Below are positions 1 through 7,643 of a DNA stretch of 15,297 bases, piece by piece. A program made the translations under genes and the position numbers. Each line of letters begins with the position of its first letter. Position 1 is the stretch's first letter. The stretch is from assembly GCA_005223375.1 (NCBI GenBank), contig RXOD01005211.1, positions 1-15,297 on the forward strand, in the 5' to 3' direction. The DNA comes from Amoebophrya sp. AT5.2. Its lineage: Eukaryota; Sar; Dinophyceae; Syndiniales; Amoebophryaceae. The notes below the pieces were generated by a model, which saw only the letters and a program-made list of their open reading frames with translations, was not told where the DNA came from and searched no databases.

Positions 1-232
1 CAGCCGCTGCACTCGAGAAGACATGGTCGTACAACGAGGAAAGGCGCAGCTGCGTTGTGGTCGTTGGCAGACGAGCTGGCGCTGGCAGCTGTGTGGTGGC
101 AGTAGGAGGCGCAGAAGGTCGTACGTCCATGCCAGAAACTTTCTCCGCAATCGGAACCACCGCAGCCGCAACTGCATCCACCGGCCATGCAGAACTCCCA
201 GCAGGGCCTTGCAGGAGCTGGTCGGCAAACAT
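1..232 (-). CDS. N-terminal part of an unknown protein, runs off the left edge
   Basis: An ATG at 232-230 (minus strand) is preceded directly by an in-frame TAA and opens a frame that stays open for 77 codons to the window edge, so the gene is cut by the window. The N-terminus reads MFADQLLQGPAGSSAW, followed by an Ala/Val-rich helix-like stretch and then a Pro/Thr/Ala-rich linker with repeated TTT and PAP motifs. The other two minus-strand frames are also open here, but one is unusually Cys-rich and the other Arg/Leu-rich, as expected of out-of-frame reads. This frame has the most protein-like composition and G/C-rich third positions. I do not recognise a family. Confidence 0.5.
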   Translation of the reverse strand, partial: MFADQLLQGPAGSSAWPVDAVAAAVVPIAEKVSGMDVRPSAPPTATTQLPAPARLPTTTTQLRLSSLYDHVFSSAAA

Positions 233-444
233 TTATTTCCACCGGGCTCGTCTACGCATTGTTGAATGCCAAGCGCTAGAGTCCATAGCGCTGTACCACC
301 GATCTGCTCAATTCATTTCGTACACACACGACGACTTCTGCGCAGCTTACTTATTCTTATTTCGTGAAGTAGAAGCATTGGTTGCATGCAGGGAGCAGGA
401 AGATGCAAATCTGCGGCTTCAACGATCTTCGGCTTCGCGCAGCA

Positions 445-663
445 CTACACAGCTTTCATTCTCAGTACAACTTGGTTACCAAGCAATGAATCACGCCGCA
501 CGCTGAAAGATTTTTTCTTTTCGAACTCCACATGAATCAACACACAAAAGCATAGATTCCGATTGAAGCGAACTCGAACAACAACTCCTTCTGTGATCAT
601 GCGAATGCTCGCGGGCGGGGCCCTCCAGTTCTTGTTCAAGAGTTAGTACTTACTTAGATCCAT
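445..663 (-). CDS. Candidate small two-exon gene, unknown product
   Basis: Proposed exons are 663-654 and 590-445 on the minus strand, joined across a 63-base intron (653-591). The intron starts with the full donor GTAAGT and is followed at once by TACTAAC, a branch-point-like string, although it lies unusually close to the donor. It ends in ATCACAG. Joining gives ATG GAT CTA A|AA and a 51-residue protein beginning MDLKGVVVRVRFNRN, with a hydrophobic Cys-containing centre (LCFCVLIHV) and a basic tail ending in LRMKAV. A second reading of the same splice, starting at the ATG at 670, gives a 38-residue Ser/Cys-rich peptide in another frame. The first frame looks more protein-like. The gene is short and unrecognised, so it could be chance. 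Confidence 0.3.
591..653 (-). other. Predicted 63-base intron
   Basis: On the minus strand the intron has donor GTAAGT at 653-648, the string TACTAAC overlapping just behind it, and acceptor ATCACAG ending at 591. Its length nearly equals that of the 62-base intron in front of gene A. Confidence 0.35.
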
Positions 664-1528
664 CTTGCATTTGCCTTCCAAATAAAATCAGCGTCGAATA
701 CCTCCGTCCACATCAAGAGTCAAGCACCGCCGTCCACACCACGACACTCGTACCGTGAGTGGACGCGGAAAATTATGTTTCGGATGAATCTAGGACTAGG
801 TTTGATTTTCAATTCGGACACTTCGGCGGCGCTCGCCACGTACTACGATCTCATCACCGTTCTAATCTCGATCTCATCACCGTTCTCAGCGGAAGTGCGG
901 TAGCCCACACTGCACAATTAATTTTTAGCTTCTGCGCTCGTGGTGGGGATCGTTAGGCTATCAAAAATTACGTCTTACTTTAGTTCTTCAATCCGTCGAG
1001 GAGGTCATGGTGCTCCTCGATGCTTTTCATTTTTCCGTGGCTGGTGTCTGTGGTCATAAATTGTGAGGAGTGTGGATGCAGAAGAACAGACGAATCACTA
1101 AATAGATTCACTCGAAGATTAACATAAGTTGTAGTTAAATTGTATTTTTTAGCATCCCGAATAATAATGCAGAAGTGTGCGGAAGCGAATGCGAATCTCC
1201 GACAAGATAGAGAGCAAAGCCATAGCCAAAGCTGCGAATATTAAAAGAACTAGTACATCAAAACAATGGAGAGTCTCAATCAATCTTCTGCAAGTGTATT
1301 CGGTCGTAGTCGTCTCCAACAATTTGACTCCAAATCAAGCAACTGGATTTCACGATGAAAGTAACTTTGTCCACCTTGATGCCACTCGCCCCACTAGAGC
1401 TTCTCCAGGTACAGCGTTACCAGCTTCTTTGTGCACTCCGCTCTAATCCTTTTTTCCGGACGACTCGCCAGGCCGGGGGCGGAGGTGCTTTGGAATCCGA
1501 ATCCCGGCGGAACAAAGTACTTACTTTC
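664..1528. other. Mostly non-coding spacer with weak coding hints
   Basis: No convincing gene was found. On the plus strand a strong donor (GTGAGT at 755-760) and a T-rich acceptor (ATTTTTAG ending at 928) would join two open frames, 658-754 and 929-1059, but no ATG starts that frame. On the minus strand the frame of the upstream gene stays open past its TAA from 1528 to a TAG at 1394. A GTAAGT donor-like site lies just after the TAA, around 1523-1518. Positions 846-886 hold an 18-base direct repeat. Confidence 0.4.
846..886. repeat. Two-copy 18-base direct repeat, 23-base period
   Basis: The 18-mer CGATCTCATCACCGTTCT occurs at 846-863 and again at 869-886, separated by five bases. It is a simple local duplication in spacer DNA. 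Confidence 0.85.
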
Positions 1529-4500
1529 TTATCGCCTGTCCGCCCCCACCACGTTCCGCACAAGCCTTGCCTGCAGCGACTTCGTATTTGTGGCCACGGC
1601 CTCTAGCACCAAATCCACGGCCCGATGCACCACAAGAATCAGTTTGTCGCGCAGCACAAGCGCAGTGTCCCCGAACGGCACCCCGTCCGCACCGCGCTCC
1701 TGGGATCCCTTTGTCAATTCGGTATACAGATTCTTCAGCTCTTTGAAGGACATTTGGTCCTCAGGAAGGACGCAGAGCCGCAGTTGCTCTGTCACGTGCT
1801 CCTGCATTGAGTTGTCGTTCAGAAGCAGCCGCCTCGCGTGCTGCCGAACCCCCTTTCGGAGAGCATCAGAACCAATCGTGCAGTCGGAATCCACGCTGTA
1901 GTCATTGTAGTAGATGAGCTCTGCAGGTGCAGCGATCGCTTAGGTTGTATCTCATCTGCATGTTTCTACCTCCCCGCGATGACGACCGTGAACAAGTTCA
2001 AATTCATGAAAGAACAACAATACAAAGAAGGAAAGAGTGAGAGAGGACGAGGGCTGCCATCACCTAGACCTATGAGAAACGCATAGTTTGTTAGCCATTT
2101 TTTCAAGCACAAGCAGGAAGTTAGTGCAACTTGTTTTTTGACCGACGTATCGAAAAATTCGTATACTTATAAATATATTCCGTACCTGTTGTGGAAGAAG
2201 AAGTTGTTGCTGTTTGTAGAGTCTTCGTCATCGACCTCAACGCCTCCGATCGCGAAGTTCTTGCCCTGTGTCCGGAATCTTTGGATGACCGAAATCGACA
2301 GCTTCAGTTCATTCGTTTCCTTTTCTTTTTCTGCATTTCCTGTGGCCACTCCGAAATCTTTGAGCCCATACGCCGTCCCGAGAAAATGCCCGGCCGAGTG
2401 GCTCTCGAACAGCCTCCCCCAGAAGAACTTGTCCACCAGCTCCTCCTCAGGCACTACCTTCGACTTCCCGTGAATGCGCCGGCGGATGGGGACTCCTTCA
2501 CCAGCGCCGGCATGCTCCGCCGCCGCCTGCCTCCAAAGGCCGGCGCCCAGCACGAAGTTTTTCAACTCATCCAGCGGCTGCCCGGGATTCAGCATGTTCG
2601 TCGTCAAAAAGCGCGTCTTGTCCACCGGCAGCGTTTCTTTAGGGTCCGACGTAGGCTCTTCGTGTTTCTTGGTTTTGGTCCGGAGCCAGGAGCTCCAATT
2701 CGTCTTCTTGTCGACCTCCGACTTTCGCTCCTGGGGTGCGTGCGGTGTCTCTGCTGGTGTCTCATCTGAAGATGTCCTCTCGTCTACTGTGGTCGCAGTA
2801 TTCCGCGTGGTCATGGTAGTCGTGCCACTTCTACCAGTGGACACAGAGAGCAGGTTTTCGGCGGCTTTCTGCGTCTTTGTAAATTCGAGCAGTCCTCTAC
2901 TCCAGAACACGAACAGCATGTCCACGAGCAGTCTCGGCCGATGCTTGCGCACGATCTTCAACTCCTCGACATCGAACGCAAGGTAACGGCGCATGCGCCC
3001 CGTGCTGCCTGACGAAAGCTCCTCGTCAGCGTCTTGCTCTTCATCCTCTTCGCACTCGGCGGGAATGCCGGGCAACGGCGCGCGGACAACGCTTGCATTT
3101 TCCTTCTGTTCCACAGCGGCGGCCGTTTGCATGCGCTTCACGTCGAAGACTTCGGCGGCCTCATCCAGACGCCGCTGCACGGTTTTCTTACTAGAAGACA
3201 AGTACAAGACCGCAAGCTGGGAAGCCGCAAACTCGAGCTCCTCGAGCGGGTCCTCAGCTGGACAAAGGAACGGGGGCGGATCGAAATTGACTTTGGCGCC
3301 CTGCGCAAACGACTCGCTGCCCTTGTCCCCGTCCTCTTCAGGGTCCCAGAACTCAGAGTCTTCTTCTTCTTCGTCTTCTTCGCCGTCTTCTTCTTCTTCT
3401 TCGTCTTCTTCTTCTTCGTCTTCTTCTTCTTTTTCGTCTTCTTGCTCTTGGTGCAACTCTTCCTCGGGCTGATTGTTTTTTAACTTTTTTCCCTCGTTGT
3501 CTTCGTTGTCCTCGTCCACCGTCTTGCTCTTGGTCTGCATCTTCTTCACTTCTTTCTGAGTTTCTCGCCCTGGTTCATTTTCTTCATCATCTTCTTCTTC
3601 CTCATCTTCTGGCTCTTCGTCTTCGTCTTCATCTTCTACTTCGTCATCAACGTCATCCTCTTCCTCGTTATCATCTTCTTCGTCATCATCTCCGGTCACC
3701 ATCTTCTTGTTCGTCATCAACGTCATCGGTGTTGCACCAGTTCCCGGCCCTGCTCCCGCTTTCGCCGCGGCAGGGACAGGGGTTGGCTTGGCTCCCGCCC
3801 CTGGCTGCTGGTCGTTCGACACCATAGACGCCGCTTTTTCGGCGGGAGCAGTGCGCGCCAGCGTTCTTGGAGCGGCAGCGCCAGGGCCAGCCGTCGACCC
3901 AGGAGTTGCTGGAATCGCTCTGGCACCAGAAGAATACACGGCCGCAGCAATTTTGGGACCGGACTTAGCTTGAGCCTTCGGCGCACCAGCTCCCGGCCCT
4001 GCTCCCGCTTTCGCCGCGGCAGGGAAAGGGGTTTGCTTGGCTCCCGCCCCTGGCTGCTGGTCGTTCGACACCATAGACGCCGCTTTTTCGGCGGGAGCAG
4101 TGCGCGCCAGCGTTCTTGGAGCGGCAGCGCCAGGGCCAGCCGTCGACCCAGGAGTTGCTGGAATCGCTCTGGCACCAGAAGAATACACGGCCGCAGCAAT
4201 TTTGGGACCGGACTTAGCTTGAGCCTTCGGCGCACCAGCTCCCGGCCCTGCTCCCGCTTTCGCCGCGGCAGGGACAGGGGTTTGCTTGGCTGCCGCCCCT
4301 GGTTGCTGGTCGTTCGACACCATAGACGCCGCTTTTTCGGCGGAAGCAGGGCGCACCAGCGGTCTTGGAGCGGCAGCGCCAGGGCTAGCCTTCGATCCAG
4401 GAAGGGCTGGGGCCGCTGTGCCTATGGCACCAGCAGGAGACGTGTCCGCAGCAATGGACTTAGCTTGAGCCTTCGCCTTCGTCGACGTGATTGTCGTCGC

Positions 4501-4539
4501 AGCAGCAGGAACAGGATTCGCTTTGTTCGCAGTCAACAT
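1529..4539 (-). CDS. Gene A: repeat-bearing acidic protein of unknown function, two exons
   Basis: Exon 1 starts at the ATG at 4539, five bases after a strong acceptor, and is open to 2167. I end it at the donor CAG|GTACGG (2186/2185) and join it to 1895-1529, whose acceptor is GACTACAG. Both junctions are phase 2, giving 906 residues. Layout: residues about 1-270 are Ala/Pro/Gly-rich with three 83-residue repeats (core SNDQQPGAGAK); 280-400 are almost all Asp/Glu; 400-784 look globular, with a motif FDVEELKIVRKHRPRLLVDM and a hydrophobic LFVFW; the C-terminal exon is helical and ends in VVGADRR. There is no signal peptide or clear membrane segment. An alternative junction, GAG|GTCGAT to GCAGAG|CTC, would add the sequence LIYYNDYS. 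I recognise no family; a scaffold or nuclear role is only a guess from the composition. Confidence 0.7.
1896..2185 (-). other. Predicted 290-base intron of gene A
   Basis: The minus-strand intron runs from GTACGG (after CAG) to GACTACAG. The exon downstream (1895-1529) has G/C-rich third positions and no local ATG near its start, so it should be an internal or terminal exon. A better pyrimidine-rich acceptor (GCACCTGCAG, about 27 bases upstream) does not fit the donor's phase. Confidence 0.45.
3358..3700. repeat. Trinucleotide tracts (TCT/TCG/TCA) coding for Glu/Asp runs
   Basis: Two dense runs of TCT, TCG and TCA triplets lie near 3358-3440 and 3585-3700 on the plus strand. They are read on the minus strand as long Glu/Asp runs in gene A. 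The purity of the first tract suggests growth by replication slippage. Confidence 0.85.
3735..4481. repeat. Three tandem 249-base repeats inside gene A
   Basis: The landmark GTCGTTCGACACCATAGACG recurs at 3811, 4060 and 4309, exactly 249 bases (83 codons) apart, so the frame is kept. The left and middle units are identical over more than 200 bases. The right unit, nearest the gene's start, differs at many positions (for example GCGGAAGCAGGGCGCACC for GCGGGAGCAGTGCGCGCC). This implies a recent duplication or gene conversion of the two left copies. Confidence 0.9.
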
Positions 4540-4544
4540 CGTAC

Positions 4545-4606
4545 CTGTAAAAAAGCGCGCGCGAGACAGAAAGCGATTCGTGGCGGCAGCTGACTGGGGT
4601 GCTTAC
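4545..4606 (-). other. Predicted 62-base intron in the leader of gene A
   Basis: The minus-strand donor ACG|GTAAGC is at 4606 and the acceptor CTTTTTTACAG ends at 4545, five bases before gene A's ATG. Both sites are strong. The exon before it is T-rich, has no in-frame ATG and carries an upstream TAA, so it is most likely untranslated leader. The acceptor could instead receive a trans-spliced leader. Confidence 0.5.
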
Positions 4607-4692
4607 CGTGGGCCTGGACGATCCCGCCAGGATGGATGAAAAAAAAAGGGGGCGGTCGAAAAAAAAATTGCTGCGTAACTCGTCCTTAGGCG

Positions 4693-5843
4693 CTACGTAA
4701 AAAAAAAATATATAAAAAAAATGGCACCAGTCACTTCTTTCTCAGGTTCTCCTACTCCTGGCTCCTCGTTTTCTTCATCATCTTCTTCCTCTTCGTCTTC
4801 GTCTTCGTCTTCATCTTCATCTTGTTCGGGCTCTTCGTCATCCTCGTCCTCGTCCTCATCGTCATCCTCATATTCATCTTCATGAGCTTCGTCATCATCT
4901 TCATCCGCCTTGTCCTCGTTTGCATCCAGCATGATCTGTTGCCTTATGTCCCTCATCCGCCTCCGACCTTCCTCATTTGCTTTTACGCTGTCCATCAGCC
5001 AGGTTTTCGCCATTTCGAGCCTTGCCCTCTCCTGCCTAGACTCTGCCTCTGCGTCCTCTCTCTCGTTTTTCCACTTTTGGCGCAAGTAGACTCCTGTTCC
5101 CGCTGCGACCGTGGCGGCCGCGACGAGTCCGTAGAGTTTTTTATTCTCCGCCAGGTGCTGCCCCGCCTCATTCAAATAGTCCTGCAGGGACTTCGTCGTC
5201 ACTGCTGGCGTCTCAGCCCTGGCTGGCGGCCCTGCCTCTGCCCCTCCGTCTTCTTTTTCATGGCCAGTTGAACTCCCTGCCCCTGCCCCTGCGTCTTCTT
5301 TTTTCATTTCTGTTCTAGTAGCGCCCCTCCCTCCAGGTCCAGCACCAGCTCCTTCTTCAGGTCCCGCGACAGCTTCGTTCGTCTCGTCGCCCCCGCCACT
5401 CCATTTCTTGCTCAACCACCCACTCCACGTCCTCTCAGCCGCGGCTCGCTCCTCCGCAGCCTTCGCATCCTTCAGCTTCTCTTGTTCCGCCGCCGCCTTC
5501 TCCGCCGCCTCCTTCTCATCTTCCTTCGCCTTCCTATCCGCTGCAGCCTTGCCGGTCACCTCGTTCCAAAGTGATCCCCCCCAAGAATAAACGTCGCTGC
5601 CGATTGTACCAAAGGTTTCCTTGCCAGCCTCCCAGTTCGCATGCGCCAATTTCAGATTGGCCCAGCCCGCTGCCTGAATAAGCAGTCCCTGAATTTCCGC
5701 ATGTAATACCGGGTTTGCGTAAGACACCGTCGCTGCGATGCTAGAGAGGGTACCGATCAGCTTGATGATACTGACAGCACCCTCAGCCACGCCATTGAAG
5801 ACTCGGATTACAGGCAATAGTGGATATCCATCGCCTTCGCCAT
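4693..5843 (-). CDS. Gene B: single-pass membrane-type protein with acidic tail, unknown
   Basis: The long frame 5817-4693 has no ATG near its start, so a short first exon is needed. My model uses the ATG at 5843 (exon 5843-5812), a 41-base intron (donor CCT|GTAATC, acceptor GCTGTCAG ending at 5771) and exon 5770-4693, all in phase, giving 369 residues. The N-terminus then reads MAKAMDIHYCLIIKLIGT, a hydrophobic segment that could be a signal sequence or anchor. Next come an Ala/Lys/Glu helix (about 85-125), a Gly/Ala/Glu linker, a likely membrane span near residues 223-241 (LYGLVAAATVAAGTGVYL), a charged helix and a tail of about 60 Asp/Glu residues. The last 12 residues come from T-rich DNA and may really be intron. 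No family is recognised. The acidic tail matches that of gene A. Confidence 0.6.
4758..4900. repeat. Trinucleotide tract coding for the acidic tail of gene B
   Basis: Plus-strand TCT/TCG/TCA/TCC triplets read on the minus strand as a Glu/Asp run. The flank (CACTTCTTTCTCAGGTTCTC at 4732) parallels gene A's flank near 3547, including a shared EEEEDDEENE...PG...KEV pattern at the protein level. Confidence 0.8.
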
Positions 5844-5928
5844 TTGAGTTATGTAATGATAATTTTGCTATGTATTTTACTATTATTGTTTATTGGTGAG
5901 AGGGCTGCCGCTGCAGACGGTGGCTCGC

Positions 5929-6031
5929 GGGGTGAACCCCGGGGTGGCGTGCACCCCAGACCCGAAAATGGGGCTCACCCCCCCTGAACCCCCTGAACCC
6001 CATGGTCCGCGGGGGTCAGGGGGTTCACCCC
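5929..6031. repeat. G/C-rich nested inverted repeat
   Basis: The outer arms GGGGTGAACCCC (5929-5940) and GGGGTTCACCCC (6020-6031) are perfect reverse complements. Inside, TGAACCCCCTGAACCCC (5985-6001) pairs with GGGGTCAGGGGGTTCA (6012-6027), with one missing base, around a 10-base loop, giving a stable hairpin. The minus strand carries closely spaced G4 to G7 runs separated by TTCA, which could fold as a G-quadruplex. It is not coding in any plausible frame. Confidence 0.85.
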
Positions 6032-6055
6032 TCCGGGAGTGCTCTGGTTTCAGTT

Positions 6056-6106
6056 GTGACGTGGTTTCACATGTGGTGTGGTTTCACGTGTGGCGTGGTT
6101 TGACAT
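6056..6106. repeat. Three tandem 17-base repeats
   Basis: The units are GTGACGTGGTTTCACAT (6056-6072), GTGGTGTGGTTTCACGT (6073-6089) and GTGGCGTGGTTTGACAT (6090-6106). They abut the G/C-rich inverted repeat and may belong to the same element or be a cluster of protein-binding sites. Confidence 0.85.
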
Positions 6107-6286
6107 GGCGCGTGTAGTGCCTGAAGGAGGACGACGAGGTCGTGTGTCGCACACTCACACTCATCTTGCTATATGCCACTAGTGCAGGCAGAGGCACTCG
6201 CACTCAATGCGACGCAGTCACAGTCCCCAGTGTGCTACAACTGCTGGTAGTTCTTATGCTTATGAATATGATCGTTATCCGTACTA

Positions 6287-7282
6287 CTAGCGATGAATAA
6301 ACACTACGTCCAAAACTTCTCCGCCCGTCCTTAATTTGGCGAGCGTCACGGCGACCTCTCCCCCGACGGTACAGGTTTTCAGCAGTGCCGGCATCGCCGT
6401 TGTTCCCACCACAATCGAGGCATTCGCCGCCCATCTTGCTCCCTTGAGGGCTCCCTTCGCCGCCTGAACGGTCATGGCAGCGAGGTCGACGAGAAGCTCG
6501 GCACTGCCCTTCCGAACCTCGTTGGCCTTCCGGTTCCGCTTCTGCTCGCGAATGTAATCCTGACGAGCCGCGAAGCCCATAGCGTACAAGTTGGACAACC
6601 GCCTATCCACAACCAGCTTCAGCACGATCGCCAGCCCATCCCGCTCGAATTGGGTTGGCAGCCGAGCCTGGCATTTCTGCACAGACGAGTCTGGGTGGAC
6701 TCCTCCTCCTGCGACGCCCATCACTGCGACTGCCTTTCTTGCGGTAACTTCTGTGCCGGGGCTTTTCACAACAGGTTGCGCGAATGCTGTGCGGGCCCCA
6801 GCGGGGGCCTCTATCTTTGCAATTGTTTTTGTAGGTGGGGGCTGTTGTAGCTTCTTGTGTGCGTCGCGCTGCTCCTTCACAGAAGTAAACAGGCCGAGAA
6901 AGGAGGTCGACGCCGGGGCCCGCGAGCGAGGAGCGCCTTTCGTGTTCTTGGCGCCAACCCACAACTTCTTCTGGAGCGCCCTCGCAGTTTCCACTTTTGC
7001 CTTGGCCCTTCCGTCTTGGTCTTGCGCTGCGTAGCGGCTACCTACGCTCCACGAGCCCACGACGCGGTCTGTGGGGAGTTTTTTGTCCGCGCCGACGCTG
7101 TCCACGCGGTAGCACAGCATCCGCACCGCCATTTCGTTATCCCGCTCCTCCGGGGTCAGCTGCGCTTGCCGCTCGCGGTTGCGTTTCTGCATCTTCCCGT
7201 CGATCGCTTCGGCATTGATCTTGCCCTGGGCTTGTTTCAGATTCAGAACAGCCCTAGCAATTATCGCGTCCTCCATGCCCAT
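6287..7282 (-). CDS. Gene C: basic orphan protein, 331 residues
   Basis: This single open frame has its ATG at 7282 directly after an in-frame TAA. The first 60 residues are charged and helical (for example KMQKRNRERQAQLTPEERDN). Residues about 75-200 are Lys/Ala/Pro-rich with little predicted structure. From about residue 215 there is a more ordered region (LAIVLKLVVDRRLSNLYAMG), then small-residue hydrophobic helices (AAMTVQAAKGALKGARWAAN) up to the end. No signal peptide is visible. The C-terminal helices look amphipathic rather than clearly membrane-spanning. It may use the following spacer repeat as its trailer. An out-of-frame upstream ORF with a better start context overlaps its beginning, which could lower its translation. 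I do not recognise the family. Confidence 0.7.
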   Translation of the reverse strand: MGMEDAIIARAVLNLKQAQGKINAEAIDGKMQKRNRERQAQLTPEERDNEMAVRMLCYRVDSVGADKKLPTDRVVGSWSVGSRYAAQDQDGRAKAKVETARALQKKLWVGAKNTKGAPRSRAPASTSFLGLFTSVKEQRDAHKKLQQPPPTKTIAKIEAPAGARTAFAQPVVKSPGTEVTARKAVAVMGVAGGGVHPDSSVQKCQARLPTQFERDGLAIVLKLVVDRRLSNLYAMGFAARQDYIREQKRNRKANEVRKGSAELLVDLAAMTVQAAKGALKGARWAANASIVVGTTAMPALLKTCTVGGEVAVTLAKLRTGGEVLDVVFIHR

Positions 7283-7326
7283 TTAGAGCGACGAAGCAAG
7301 CACAAAAAGCATCCACTTCGTTCCAT
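7261..7326 (-). promoter_or_regulatory. Overlapping upstream ORF with GCCGCCATGG start
   Basis: The ATG at 7326 sits in GCCGCCATGG, the ideal vertebrate-type initiation context, and opens a 21-residue frame (MERSGCFLCLLRRSKWAWRT plus R) ending at TAA 7263-7261. This lies 44 bases before, and out of frame with, the ATG of gene C, and overlaps its first codons. If it is in the mRNA, ribosomes would need to bypass it to make gene C. Confidence 0.4.
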
Positions 7327-7643
7327 GGCGGCACATCAGCGAAAAATCGAAAACAAACTCTGGCCGCATGCGCAATCGACCAGCGCGCCGCCTTTGACAG
7401 ACCATGACCACCTCTATGCGAACCTACACCTACTTATATTTAACTACAGGACTTGTGCGACTGGGGACCCCGCAGAAGATTTCATCAAGCGATAGATAGA
7501 TACTCGTCGTCTTACCCACGAGACAACCTCCCAGACGGAGCAGCCATATTTATATAGATTTTCATTCATTGGATATGGATTATGTTTCAGAATTATGTGC
7601 CAGCACAGTAATGCCGGATGCATATTTCATACTTGTTTTCGCG
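7327..7643. other. Spacer between genes D and C
   Basis: This is A/T-leaning DNA with no convincing coding frame. It holds a short GATA-type run (GATAGATAGATA, about 7491-7502). It should contain the trailer of gene D and the promoter or leader of gene C; no defined motif stands out. Confidence 0.5.

Larger units (their letters stand above)
5844..6286. other. Spacer between genes B and C holding a G/C-rich repeat element
   Basis: I see no gene. It contains the inverted-repeat block (5929-6031) and 17-base repeats (6056-6106) described separately. The left part, 5844-5900, is A/T-rich leader DNA of gene B; the right part, 6107-6286, is the probable trailer of gene C. Confidence 0.6.

Noticed and set aside
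57..506. Plus-strand ORF of 149 residues
   Set aside because: It has poor, mixed composition and its left half opposes the better minus-strand gene start at 232.
658..1059. Plus-strand two-exon gene using GTGAGT at 755 and the acceptor at 928
   Set aside because: The sites are good and the phase matches, but there is no ATG for the frame, and the upstream acceptor implies an intron of only about 16 bases from the nearest ATG frame.
3358..3440. Short regularly repeated units that might suggest a CRISPR array
   Set aside because: They are pure triplet repeats in a coding frame, with no spacers.
2993..3472. Plus-strand ORF rich in Ser, opposite the acidic part of gene A
   Set aside because: It is the mirror of the Glu/Asp codons (TCT/TCG runs). 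The minus-strand frame is longer and more protein-like.
3970..4593. Plus-strand Arg/Ser-rich ORF of 207 residues
   Set aside because: It is antisense to the 249-base repeats of gene A; the repeated sequence keeps all frames open.
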